DNA of 64,000 bases. Origin: Dolomedes plantarius (lineage: Eukaryota; Arthropoda; Arachnida; Araneae; Dolomedidae). Position 1 is the stretch's first letter. Every line of letters starts with the position of its first letter. Of the stretch, positions 35,395-46,736 are shown one piece after another. Both the position numbers and the translations under genes were made by a program. The stretch spans positions 208,094,637 through 208,158,636 of the forward strand of contig OU015492.1 of assembly GCA_907164885.2 (NCBI GenBank), in the 5' to 3' direction. The notes under the pieces are model-generated. The model made no database searches and had not been told where the DNA came from. It was given only the letters and a program-made list of their open reading frames with translations.

Positions 35395-36477
35395 TTCGTA
35401 TAAAATAAATCGGTAGTGGTAACACAGAGAACAAATTTAATTTAAAACTTAGTTCAATATTTCTTCAAAACCTTATTCTCAACGTGAGAAATTTATTTAG
35501 TCGCACTTAAAAAAAAACTCTTGCTTCAACCAGGAAGAAAGATAAAACCGTGAACAACAAAATGCAATCTCTTACGATATTCGAATAAAAACAAACAAAC
35601 TATTAGAAAACTTCTGAAATCCGAAAATGGCACTAAAACATATGCATAACAACTTTTCAATTATTCACAATAACCAATTATTCATAACAACTTTTAAAAA
35701 ATATATCCCGTTCTGGTTTCAAAAGATCAATAAAAGAACATTATTTGAACTCATGGTTTCACACAAAATGCAAAACATCCTTTCTCAGCATTAGACTAAA
35801 CAGAAGGAGAAATATAACACCTGCGCGACAGTTCGCCTAATGTCTGCGAACGAGCGGACATGATTTTTCCATTTCATTACTCAACCTGTTACATCTGACA
35901 GCAAACAAACACTCTGAGGAAAAACTTTAGCTTTTCAATGTTCTATATCGAACAAGGCTGTATACCATAAAATGGGTTAATTGATATCAGAAAAAGGTTT
36001 AAATATTTAATATAGACTATTCTTAATTTATAACATGGAAGATAACATATTCAAATGAAATTTTCGACCACTTATATATTTCATACAACGTAATTGTAAT
36101 ATCTCTCCAAATAATATGACTATGTTAATACAATCAATGTATTGGCGATTGTTCTTTGGGCGTTGTTTCCTTGGCTTAATAATAAACATCACTGACCTGG
36201 CGATGGCGATTTCTCGGCGATTGTTGTGCTGTCCCTCTTTCGCTGGCGGGCTGATTTCTTTGGCGAATCTGTTAGCTGCTTACTTAAAAAAATACATTAG
36301 CATAGGACGTTGGTCTGTGAGCGAAAACCGAAAAAAGGTGAACCCGAAAGGAAAATGCTCTTAGTTAAAAATAAAATTATTTCATACCGAAAACGAAGTA
36401 AAAGTATAAATTATTTAAACCGACACGAAAGTAAAAGTAAGGATGTTCCTAGGCAAATGCCTAATGTAAGGAAGCAG

Positions 36478-36501
36478 GTTTTAATCCGGGCCGGGGCCCC
36501 A
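36478..36501 (-). promoter_or_regulatory. tRNA primer-binding site
   Basis: Two bases inside the 5' LTR the minus strand reads TGGGGCCCCGGCCCGGAT, the complement of a tRNA 3' end including CCA. Complementarity seems to extend on into a T-arm-like GGTTTTAATCC. Base 73 would be C, which fits eukaryotic proline tRNA, but I cannot confirm the tRNA. Confidence 0.65.
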
Positions 36502-36503
36502 TT

Positions 36504-36921
36504 TGTAGGACGGTGTCTAGGGTAAGTAACTTTACGAAAAGAATTATACAAAGAAATAAAAAGATTATATCTAAACTAACATTTTATTTACTTTTTAAAC
36601 ACATAAACAAAAGACATCACGCTATTTACATTTCCAAAATACGAGGAAGGTAAATTAAGGTTTTACTACAGAGCATGGTTCACCTGTGCGATGGGGACTC
36701 CGAAATATCCCAATTCGTTTAGCGAATTCGATAAAACACGACGCGAGGAAGAAGCACGACATTACTCGTTCATGTCCGCGGGGGGTCTGCGAGTGCGCTC
36801 CTAATGCTCTCCGAAAAGGTGACCGTCACCGCGCGCGCAAAGCTTTCCTATGGACGCTCAAGCCCAACCGGATAAATTCGTTCAGGTCGAAGTCTCCATC
36901 TCTCACAAATCAGTTTCTACA
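36504..36921 (-). repeat. 5' LTR of the gypsy element
   Basis: 418 bp against 426 for its partner, differing mainly by single-base losses and gains. The CRE palindrome is broken here (gtgaccgtcac). Confidence 0.9.
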
Positions 36922-36927
36922 TATATA

Positions 36928-37006
<79 letters not shown>

Positions 37007-37028
37007 AAATATATATATATATATATAT
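36922..37028. repeat. (TA)n microsatellite
   Basis: Right flank of the gypsy element, broken by gcgcaa. Confidence 0.95.
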
Positions 37029-38435
37029 CATATATAATGACTGGTCATATTTAATGACTGTCCCTAATCAAATATGAACTCAACATTTTTGTGTAGAATT
37101 AAGAAAACAAAAATATTGAATATCACCATCAATTTCTGCTAATGGATACATTAAAACTCTTATTATAATACTAACGTTTTTAAAATGATATAGTTTAAAA
37201 AATAAAAAGAAAATGAAAAGCCTTATTTCAGATATCGCAAAATATTATCATAAGGATATTTTAAAATGTGCCGAAAATTAGCATTTCTTCCTTTAGAATT
37301 TTACGTTAACAGCAAGTTCAATAAGCTAAAACAACAAGTTCAATAAATAAAAATTATACTTTCGCATACTAAATTGCTTTTCCGTAACATGATATTAAAT
37401 ATCACGTTTCTTAGCCTTCGCTTAAATATCAGAAGAATAAGTGTATTTTTCATTCAAGTGTATATTAGAATAGGTGTATATTAGATAATTACAATGAAAA
37501 TAGGAGAATTCAGCGATACTTCACACGTTCTTTTCATATTCCGTTAATATGTCTTTACATTGATAGTAGGTTTCACGAACAAAGAAATCCAAGATATACT
37601 AAAATCTTTCCCAATTCTTAAAATGAAATCTACTCATACGTTTTCAGATTGGACAGGCCTTTTTATACTCTGCCTTTACAAACCGCATTCAATATGTTAC
37701 CAACTTTTTCGTGTTTTGAAGCATTCTTCGTAGTACTTTTCATCATGTTCTCTATAGCGAAAAATATTCTGCGAAGTTCGAAAAAATATTTTTTTTCTCC
37801 TTTTAGCTGTTGGCTTTTTTTTTCAGAAATGCTTAAATTTATTCTGTTTAACATTATTCCATATTTTATATTATAGTTCTTTTAAAATCCATTTGCTTTG
37901 AAATGGAGGTTTTTTTTTCATGATACTCATTCAGGAGGGCAAAAAAATATCTATGACACTTGAGTTTATGAAATTGAGAAAATTCGTCCATTCATCATTG
38001 ATAAAATGGTAAATATTGGACTTGAGATGAATGACGTAAATTTTTTTATCATATCTCGAGTGAATATTCGGCGTCCGAGAACATTCGGGATTTTATACTA
38101 AATAGTTTCATAGACGGCTAGTTTCTACATTTTTTGGAGGTAAACTGTTTAAAGAAAAATAGATTCTATGGGCCTACAAATAGACAACTCGTTAAAGCAA
38201 TTCAGAAACAAGGTTTATATTTAAGTAGAACTGGAAGGTGCACCCATAAAGTAACCGGACAAATTAAAAGATCAAACGATAAAACAAAAAAGTGAAAGAA
38301 TATTCTCCTGGCTAGAAAGAGTTACAACTCAACTCTTGTTAAAGAAAGTTTAAACTGGTTATTTAGCCGTTTGCATATCAAAACGCCGTAGTAATTTTCA
38401 TTTACTGAGAAGGCATTGTACAAAAATTTTGCTTC
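37029..38435. other. AT-rich DNA, nothing recognised
   Basis: Short open frames of 60-75 codons on both strands have no recognisable content. Confidence 0.5.
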
Positions 38436-38925
38436 GGAATAGAAGAACGTTGTAACATTAAATTTTGTTACAAATTAGGTAAATCTGCTACCGAAACTTT
38501 AGAGATGATTCGAACAGTGTATAGTGATGCATAGTTATCAAGAACACAAGCGTATGAGGGTACAACCGCTTTATATGTGTGCGAGAAAGCATCGAAGATA
38601 AACCAAAGACAGGGTGCACTTCAACTTCAAAGAATGAGGAAAATGTAGAGAAAATTCATTCTTTGGTAAAAGCTGACAGACGTGCAACAACTCAGCAACT
38701 TTCAGACATGCTTGGTATTAGAAAAGAAAGCGGTAGATTAATTTTAATTGAAAATCTGAAAAAGGAAAAAAAGTTTGTGCTCTATTTTGACAGAACAGCA
38801 AAAAGAAAATAGAAAAGCTTTGCTGTGAAGATTTACGGACTAAATTCGCAACAGTACAACAATTTCTTAAAGTGTATTATAGCAGGAGATGAGACCTGGT
38901 GTCATAGTTTTACATGCACGCTCAA
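38436..38925 (+). pseudogene. Mariner transposase relic
   Basis: In shifting frames the plus strand reads KFCYKLGKSATETLEMIRTV (helix-turn-helix start), LSRTQAYE, then RESIEDKPKTGCTSTSKNEE, NVEKIHSLVKADRRATTQQL and, after a stop at 38810, the first catalytic-aspartate region IAGDETWCHS (about 38887-38920). These are the ordered hallmarks of the mariner family (D,D34D). Everything after the first aspartate is missing. The 77-codon open frame at 38579-38812 is a piece of this. Confidence 0.75.
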
Positions 38926-39240
38926 CATAACTATAACTATACCAACCATATAGCTACCACCAGTAGCTCACATGACAAGAAAGTCAACTCAAAATCTACC
39001 AAGCCTATCCTAGTGTCTTTGGGACTTGAAAAGTAAGATCTTCTGGAGCGACCGTTGCTGGTCATTGACTTCTTGAGAGTGTGCAGTATCATGGACCTAA
39101 TCTAGCTCTGCTAGGTGACAGGGATCAGCAACCACAACAACAACAACACTTCCAAGCCGGCGACCTAACTCGTACCCTATGCACAATATGGAGCAATTGT
39201 GGATTATAGACAACAATAGAGATTAATAAAGCTAGAAATT
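38926..39240. other. GC-richer island of unknown nature
   Basis: Non-coding text with (CAA)n near 39138-39153. It could be a piece of a SINE or LINE tail; not recognised. Confidence 0.3.
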
Positions 39241-39394
39241 ATTAGTAATTCTAAATTATCATTTTGCCTAATTAATATCAAGCATTTTTTTTACACAAAT
39301 GGAAAGTTTATCCTTTTGATTTTTTCTTCAATACTTTTACAAATAAAACTGGCAATGCACTATATATATTGGGAAATCAGCTGTTTAGAATATA

Positions 39395-39915
39395 ATTCAC
39401 GATAGCTGATTTATTGATCATTTAATAACTGTTTGTCTACTGGTAAGCTTTATTTTTTCGTTTATTTATTTAAAAATATATAAATAACAAATTTATTTTT
39501 TATTCTAAAATTTTTATTTAATTTAAGAGAAGATGCAGTTTGTTTCGATAGCTAATTTACTGATGATTATATAACAGTTTATCTACTAGCAAACTTTGTA
39601 TACAATTATACTGAAAAAAAATTCTCATTTTTAAAAGAAAATGAATTTGATTTTTAAAATGTAGGAGTGTGTTTCTATCGTTAATTTGCTGATTATTAAA
39701 TAACAGTTTACACACTAGCAAGATTTATATACAAATATATATAAAAAAACTCATTTAAAAAATTGATTTGAATTTAGAAAAAACGATGAGTTATTTCTAT
39801 AGCTAATTTATTCATCATTAAATAAAAGTTTATAGACTAACAAGACTAATATATAAATTTACGAGCACCAAAAAAATGTCTTTAAAAAACGGATTTGTCT
39901 CTAGAAACGCTGGTG
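39395..39915. repeat. Diverged tandem array, ~125-145-bp period, four units
   Basis: The core cgatagct(g/a)attta(t/c)tgat(c/g)at ... aacagttt(g/a)t(c/a)tacta(g/c)caa recurs at about 39402, 39546, 39674 and 39798, with spacing 144, 128 and 124. AT-rich, non-coding. Confidence 0.75.
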
Positions 39916-40495
39916 TTTGTTTCTTTTTTCGTTGTTACGTCTTTATCCTTGTTGCTTTAAGCTATTTTTCCTACCTATTTTTTTCATTGTCAACGTAATC
40001 GGTTCTAACAACCGCTATTTATAGCTACGTTCTCCCGTTTCTCCTGTTATGTGATTCCAATCAAAGCAATACGGGTTTCACTACTTGTAGTGGACATTGA
40101 AGTAAACACTTTTTTTTCATTCTCATAGAAAATAAAACTTTCGTAGTGCGCTAAGGATACAGTATTTTTTAGAATTAATTTTTTAATTTGCTAAAGAAGC
40201 TTTAAATTTAGGATTCAGTGTTGTGGAAGAACACTATTTCGTAAGAATTCTGTTTGTTTATTGAATTATGATCGGCCGTATACCTAATCTCCTTTTACAA
40301 CGTTTAGACTTGTCGTAATTAGGACATGGTTCCGATTCACTTATGTTTATTGTACCCGAAACTGTGAAACACGCAGTCTAAAGTTGTCGTGGTGACATTA
40401 AGGATTTTAAACTCTTTCCAAAGCTTTTCATGAAAGTAGGAGGTTCTTTAGTGTCCAATTGTGAGATACTTATTGTCATAGGGACATGACAGTAG
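39916..40495. other. No gene recognised
   Basis: Slightly GC-richer around 39960-40090. No signal identified. Confidence 0.4.
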
Positions 40496-41761
40496 TGTTA
40501 CGGTCAGGGACAGGAGCATTGAAAAGTACAAAATAAAATAAAATAATTGTTAAATGAAAGAAAGAAACAGGACAATAAAAGAGAAGGGAAGAAAGCCATA
40601 GACCGGAACAAAATTTAGAGATAGTGTGTGTAGCAATAAATAGAAGATAAAAGTTGAAGAGAGTGAGTTGCAAGAAGAGGAGAAAAGAAACTTTATGATG
40701 GCTATAAAATAGCCCACCCTGCTTGAATCCAAAGCATGGGAAAAAGTTAAAATTGAGGGATAATTTATAAATCCTGCCCTCGATGCGCATTGGTAAAAGG
40801 GGATTGAGGAGAGGCAGCACGGACGAATGGCGATGGCATGGTAATTTCCAGATAACCAATGGAAATTATAAGAGGCGGAGACATTAGTAAGAAAATATAT
40901 GAAATAAAAATAGTGTCAAGGCATATAGACGTATGAGGAGAGAGCAGTAAAAGTTCGTGAACCGATGCTGACAGTGCCCAAGTGTCCCGTGCCGAGTGTC
41001 TGCAATAAGCGACGGAGCCGTATTCGAGTGCAGTAAAAGTTTGGAGATAGAAGTTGTCGAGCGCCCAGTGTCCCATGCCGAGTGTCTGCAATGAACGACG
41101 GAGCCGTATTCTAGACAAGAAGATGCCCGAATTCCGTGTGAAGATAAAGACGACGAATTCATCATTACGAGTGCCAGCTGTCCAGAGGGATTCCACCGTC
41201 ATTTGCTGAGGTACCGACTTTGCGTTTCCCTTTTATATTGTTATCATTGCTTCTCAGTGTGTAGCCATAATAATTAAGATAAGAGCGCGATGAGTATAGT
41301 TTTGAATATAATATGTTGAGTAATTGACCGATAATTCGTACCAACAATTTAATATAATGTTTTTCATATATATATGAATTAATTTAGTAGGAGTAAAGTT
41401 GAAAATAATATGTATAGAGGCAGTATGAAATATTGTTATAATAAGTGAATGAATCAAACATAGGTGTCGTAAAGAATTAATTTAGTAGGAATGACGTTAT
41501 GAATAACGTGTAAATGCCGGAGGAAATATTGAGTAATTTTGGAGTGTATTATTTATGTGTGTTAATATTCAATAAATTGATTTGTCAATATAACCAGAGT
41601 GATTTTCATTATTTGGGAAGCACATCAATGTACTAGCCACAATCATGAACCAATAAGTTACTAAATCAAAATCATAATTAATATAATTAATTAATATAAG
41701 AATAATAAAAATAAACTCTCCTTCCCAATCATTTAAAAGAATTTAAACAATCACGGTTACA
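40496..41761 (+). mobile_element. Large LTR-like block with internal tandem repeat
   Basis: It starts TGTTACGGTCAGGG. TATA-like ctataaaatagccc at about 40703, AATAAA at about 41572, and a possible end at cacggttaca (41761). Between lie GC-rich leader-like sequence and a two-unit tandem repeat. No target duplication was found, so the ends are provisional. Open frames of up to 145 codons on the minus strand here are judged spurious because they cross the repeat units in different frames. Confidence 0.4.
40944..41130. repeat. Two tandem ~95-bp units
   Basis: The unit contains gtgccgagtgtctgcaat, then cgacggagccgtattc, and gcagtaaaagtt; the two copies differ at a few positions. Confidence 0.8.
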
Positions 41762-42389
41762 CTTATCAACTGATACTGGCTGTTATGAATTATAATACAG
41801 CAGTGGTCAAATTGACTTGAAAAATCAAAGTTGTTAAGACTTCACACTCGACATGTCTCCGGATCGTCATGGATTTGTAACATCGATCACTGTTAATAAA
41901 ATTATATATAAACCTGCATTCAAGGGTCCATACAATTGTCGAACTTTAAACTAAGCATACTAACTCCATACAAAGGGGGGAGGGAATCCGAACATACCAT
42001 CGAACATTTTCAAAAACAAATGCTTTAATTTAATTTAACTTTTGATTTAATTGTACTAAGAGACAAACACTCTTATTGTAAAAAGTCTTCTGAAAACTGC
42101 AGAAATAAAAATGTTTTTTATAAAAACCCGTTCAGGTTTTTGTTAGTGTGTTGAAAATGTATATCCTCCTATGTAGTTTTTCTCCGTCTTTGTAGTATAA
42201 CATTGGAAAGACACCTTCGGTAGATGAAGCGCGAACCAAACTTTATTTTTCTGTCACTGTTTATGGTTACAAATGTATGGTTACAGTTTCCTCGTGGTAC
42301 CTTTCGGCACCTTACGGAGTTAAGACTTATGAGTTTAGTCACTTTTAAGAACAAAAACTTAAAGTACCAGTTAAATCTTCTTTTTTTGA
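41762..42389. other. No gene recognised
   Basis: Small open frames on both strands near 42169-42436 have no recognisable content. Confidence 0.4.
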
Positions 42390-42900
42390 GGCACTACAGC
42401 CTGTTGCAAGACAAGGCCGCCCCAATCACTTCCTGACATCTGGTTCGCCATTTTTTATGTCACTCTCAACACAATCGATCCACCTAATTGGTGGTCTTCC
42501 TCCCTTTCTAGCTTCCTTAGGTTTAGTAAATGTGAGTTTTTTTATTGAATTTATGTTCTATGTTTTATATAAATGACCTAGCCATCAGATCCTGTGGTTT
42601 TTATGACCCTCACGATGTCAGGTTGCCTGCATTTTCCGTAGATTTCATAAAAAAACATTGATTTCCATACACCCTTTTCACAAACTGCGTCAAATATTTT
42701 TCTTAGTATTTTGCGCTCGAACATCAATAGTTTATTTTCAATAGATTTAGTCACTGCCCAGCATACACAGACGTATAGTATAATCGGTCGTAATAGGGTT
42801 TTATATATATATATATGAATTTTGGTATCAAGGCAAAAGTTTTGAGATTTAAACTGACTTTTAAGGCCATGGTATCCTATATTTGCCCTAGAGAGTCTCT
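42390..42900 (-). pseudogene. LINE ORF2, C-terminal fragment
   Basis: On the minus strand, in shifting frames: YRPIILYVCVWAVTKSIENK, LLMFERKILRKIFDAVCEKG, then a stretch like LRKLEREEDHQLGGSIV and WIDCVE-like text at about 42440-42480. This is the region downstream of the reverse-transcriptase core in non-LTR (jockey/CR1/RTE-type) ORF2 proteins. The catalytic part is absent. Typical 5'-truncated, decayed LINE copy. Confidence 0.6.
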
Positions 42901-43121
42901 TGTTTATTTCAACAGTAAAAACATTTCAACAGTCAAACCAAGTAAATAGAGATTTTAAAATCCACTAAAAAAAAGGAGTGGCTAATAATTTCAATCACAA
43001 TTTAATGAGCAAACGGAATTCTTAAAAATTATGAATAATATGTGTGTAGCACGAGACTGATTCTAAAATGTAAAGCTTCTTTTACCCATTATAAAATTTA
43101 GAAAAAAAATTACAATTTTAT

Positions 43122-44930
43122 CCTTTGAGAACTACGAAAGTTTTATTGTCAAAGAGAATAAAAAAATATGATGCTTACTTCAAGATCCTTACTTTTGTGT
43201 TAGGCTTTGCAATCAGGATAAAACAGCCACCGCATCTGGTCTGTAAAACTTGTACAGAACATTTACGAAACTGGACTACCGGGAAAAGGAAAAGTCTGAA
43301 ATTCTGCTTAACGATGGTTTGGAGAGAACCCAAAAACAACTTCGATGACTTTTATTTCTGCCTAATAAATATTAATGGAATCAAACGAAACAATCCTAGC
43401 AAGTGGACTTATCCTGAGTCCCTCACTCAGAGGAAGTGCCGATCCCAGTGATTTACTATTGAACAGAGCTCTATGAGGACGAGTATTGTCCCTCTGATCA
43501 CTCTTCTGAAGGTGACAGTGATTATAAGGGGATGTCATCAATTCCCCAACGTTTCAACCAAGATGATTTCAATGACCTCACCAGAGATATCAACATGTCA
43601 AAAGAAGCTTCTGAATTACTGGCTTCCAGGCTGAACAACAAAAGTTTACTTGAACAAGGAACCAGCATTACATGTTATCGTACAAGAGGAAATGATCTGC
43701 TATCCTTCTTCTCTCAAGAAGGCAATCTTATACTTTGTCAAAATATTAGAGGACTCCAAAAAAATGGGTCTTCTTGAATGTTTTCCAGATGATTAACTCC
43801 TATTTATTGCAGCTAAAAGCGAAGTTTGAAATGTCTCCTTCTATACAATGGGAACAAATATGGTTCTCTACCAATTGCTCACTCAACGAAAATGAAACAA
43901 AAATATGACACCATAATTTGGTCTCGGAGAAGATAAAGAATAAACATCATTCGGGGATTTGTGTGGACTTAAAAATGGTAAACTTTCTCCTTGGACAGCT
44001 AAGTGGCTACACCAAATATCCTTGCTACGTGTGCCTCTGGGATAGCAGAGACAAAGCACACCAATGAGTTAAAAAAGTGGCCAAAGAGTGAAAACACGGA
44101 CGTTGGGGAAAAGAATGTCATTAACTACCCCTTAGTTGAACAAGATAAAATTATCTTTCCACCACTGATTATCAAGCTGGGTATAATGAAGAAGTTTGTA
44201 AAGGCTTTTGATAAGAACGAATCATGCTTTGAATATACACTGGAATCTCGATCGATAGTTCCCCGAATCTTTGTTTTCCCGTAAGTGTCGTTTATTTCAC
44301 CCAGTCCCGACCATCATATTGCTTTGGTATGTTCACTCCCCCATCGTTTTCCCACATTTATAATCCAGTTATGCCGGTCCCTTGAAAAACGATTGATCGA
44401 GATTAGATTCTATAGGGAAAATGCTTAAGTTGAGTACGGAAAAAATTAAAGCAGGAATATTTGACGGCCCACAAATTAGACAACCCATTAAAGATCCTGC
44501 CTTCATAAATTCCATGAATAAGGCTGAGCGAAAAGCCTGGACATCATTTGTTGCAGTAGTTAGAAATTTTCAGGGCAAATGGAAAGCTGAAAACTATGTT
44601 GAACTGGTAAACGAGATGCTAAATAGTTTCAGATTCATTCGGTGTAACATGAGCATTAAGGCTATCTATTTCCACAGTCACTTAGACTGTTTTCATGAAA
44701 TTTTTGGAGACTCCAGTGAGAAACAGGGTAAAAGATTTAACCTGGATATTAAAAATATGGATGACCACTACCAAGAACATGGGATACGCCCATGATGGCA
44801 TATTACTGCTGGGGTTTAAAAAGGGATTGTTCCAAAATACATTCAAGAATTTCACGGAAAAGAAGTTAAAGAGGTGTTCAGTGACTTCTTGGTTTCATCG
44901 ATGACTTTTCTCTCTTTCTTCCTGTTGTAA
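43122..44930 (+). pseudogene. Multicopy arthropod protein family, function unknown, broken
   Basis: Ordered conserved blocks: YFKILTFVLGFAIRIKQPPH, LVCKTCTEHLRNWTTGKRKS, MVWREPKNNFDDFYFCLINI, a leucine-rich stretch (SKEASELLASRLNNKSLLEQ), LGQLSGYTKYPCYVC-type text (about 43980-44035), VINYPLVEQDKIIFPPLIIK, KFVKAFDKNESCFEY and IKAGIFDGPQIRQPIKDPAF, then NMSIKAIYFHSHLDCF. There are several frameshifts and stops plus a small insertion (44237-44411). I know this string of motifs as an abundant unnamed family in spider and insect genomes, probably carried by a mobile element, but cannot name the enzyme. The paired CxxC motifs suggest metal binding. Confidence 0.6.
44237..44411. mobile_element. Small MITE inside the pseudogene
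   Basis: It splits the pseudogene between ...ESCFEY and ...STEKIKAGIFDG. Ends are roughly inverted: ACTGGAATCTCGATCGAT on the left, ATTGATCGAGATTAGA on the right, with TA on each side. Confidence 0.55.
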
Positions 44931-44977
44931 TCAGATAAGTACTACTGCTTTATTAGCTATGATTTTTATGTTGACTA
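44888..44977. repeat. ~90-bp direct repeat, left copy
   Basis: cttggtttcatcgatgactt ... agataagt(a/c)ctactgc recurs at 48567-48655, immediately after the Tigger element. Confidence 0.8.
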
Positions 44978-45082
44978 CAGTAAAGTCCCAATTATCCGCG
45001 AGTGTCGCGAAAAAAATGTTTAATTACGAACCCCGAAGAAACTAATTTTAATTTTTAATACATGAAAACAACAAGTGAAATA

Positions 45083-46491
45083 CACTGCTGGCCACCCAAA
45101 TTGCAACACCAAGAAAGACAAGAGATATCACAACAAAATTAATTTTGTAGATAACATGTTGACCAAGTATCAAATGATTAAATTTATAGACTTATGTGAA
45201 GTGTGGTTCCTGCCAAAATCAGTAACCAGAGTAGCCGCCATTGTTGGAGATCACCGCTGCCACACGCCTCGGCATTGATTCAAAAAGACTCTGGATGAGT
45301 TATTGAGGTACAGCAGACCAAGCAACTTCCACACTTTGCCAAAGTTGATCTGCTGTGGCAGCTGGGGATGGAATCTGGGTCAATCGTAGAGCAACCATGG
45401 ACCACATGTTTCCTATCGGCGAAAGATCCGGAGAGCGAGGCGGCCAGGGAAGCAATTCAATCTGGCGATTGACGAAGAACCGTTGGACAATGCGTGCCAC
45501 ATGTGGTCGCGCATTATCCTGTTGAAATATGTCTGTGGGCAAGCCCTGAATTTAAGGAAGGACAACTGGCTCCAACACCTCGGAGATGTAGCGCTGGTTG
45601 TTTAAAGTACCCGCAATGCGTACAAAAGGTGTGCGAGAGTAATATCCAATACCGCCCCATACCATAATAACCGTTGCAGGACCAGTGTGGCGGTGCATAA
45701 CGCAGCTGTTCAGCATCCTTTCTTCACGGTGTCTCCAGACTCGAATGCGACCATCGTGGTGTTGCAGACAGAAGCGCGACTCGTCAGTAAAGACAATTTC
45801 ATTCCATTCTGCCGTCCACATCCTTCTGTCATCGCAACCTTGGCGGCGGAGTCGTCTGGGTTCTGCGTCAAGGATAGACAAAGCAATGGACGTCTTGCAG
45901 ACAGACCACTCTGCTGTAAACGGCGTCGAATGGTACGCGCAGACACTGGATGATGCGTTATAGACTACATGTGCTGTGCTATGGTTCGTGATGTGACTGA
46001 GCGATCCGTCACTGCCATGCGCATAATTTGTCTGTCATCACGTGAAGTGGTGCGCTGAGGTGGATGCGATCGAACACGCCGGTCCGTCGTACCCTCCTGC
46101 ATCCAACGATCACATATCCGCATTACAGTTGTTTGGTTTCGTCCAACACGACTACCGATTTCCTTGAAAGATAATCCACAATCTTGGTAGGCCACTATCC
46201 TTCCTCTGTCGAACTCGGATACTTGATCAAAAGATGATCGCTGTTTTCGACGAGGCATAATTGATCATTTTTTTTGAAAAAACCACAAGAAAAACACAAT
46301 TGCCGAACTTGAAATCGTCGAAATCTCCAAGCCTTAAATAGCGCTTTGAAGTGGCACCACAGGCGCGCGTGATGTGCGTCTGCGCTGAAATTCTAATCAT
46401 TTGCATATCTCAACTCCGCTAATGTATGTTGTGAATTTCATGTTATTTGCATGTTTCCTTCAAGGTGTTGCATTTACAGTGGCCAGCAGTA
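45083..46491 (-). mobile_element. Tc1-like element nested in Tigger
   Basis: Terminal repeats: left CACTGCTGGCCACCCAAATT then gcaacaccaag; right the inverted form, with CATTTACAGTGGCCAGCAGT at its end. TA flanks both sides (45081-45082, 46492-46493). About 1.4 kb. Full length, transposase broken. Confidence 0.9.
45300..46258 (-). pseudogene. Tc1-like transposase, frameshifted, catalytic E replaced
   Basis: Leftwards from an ATG at 46258: MPRRKQRSSFDQVSEFDRGR, helix-turn-helix LSFKEIGSRVGRNQTTVMRI, VRSHPPQRTTSRDDRQI, a stop at 45965, TIRRRLQQSGLSARRP, the first aspartate (VFTDESRFCL, after a frame change), VWGGIGYYSRTPF, the second aspartate (FQQDNARPHVARI), and SPDLSPIGNMWSM, where the catalytic glutamate expected after SPI is a glycine. 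Stops lie at 45965 and 45552. Almost the full roughly 340-residue protein is legible, so decay is moderate. Confidence 0.9.
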
Positions 46492-46736
46492 TACAATAGA
46501 CCCTACAGTGCGGTCGTCGAAAATTATGTTGTACATTCTGTGATCACCGACCTTGACGACCCGAGCGGGCGAACCTACTCTGTGAAGTTCAACAACCATT
46601 CCCCTCTACGTATTCTTTCGGACTGCCTCTGGTCTCAGTTGTCAGTAAGCGCGCTTAGTGATCAGTCGTGTTTATTGTTTCTTTGACAGTGCTCAATGTT
46701 AGTGTTTCGTTAGTTCCCGAAATTATGCAATACATA

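Larger units (their letters stand above)
30578..36921 (-). mobile_element. Ty3/gypsy retrotransposon with two LTRs
   Basis: Two direct LTRs (30578-31003 and 36504-36921) flank an internal region read on the minus strand in the order gag, protease, reverse transcriptase, RNase H, integrase, which is the Ty3/gypsy order. TATA at 30574-30577 and 36922-36925 is the target duplication, and both sides are (TA)n. Total 6344 bp. A tRNA-like primer-binding site follows the 5' LTR. No convincing polypurine tract was found next to the 3' LTR. Gag and pol are split by several frameshifts. Confidence 0.95.

Noticed and set aside
39395..39915. CRISPR-like array
   Set aside because: Units are diverged, about 130 bp long, without short identical repeats and unique spacers; eukaryotic context.
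40476..41202. Minus-strand frames of 127 and 145 codons
   Set aside because: They cross LTR-like sequence and a tandem repeat whose two units are read in different frames; no recognisable domain.
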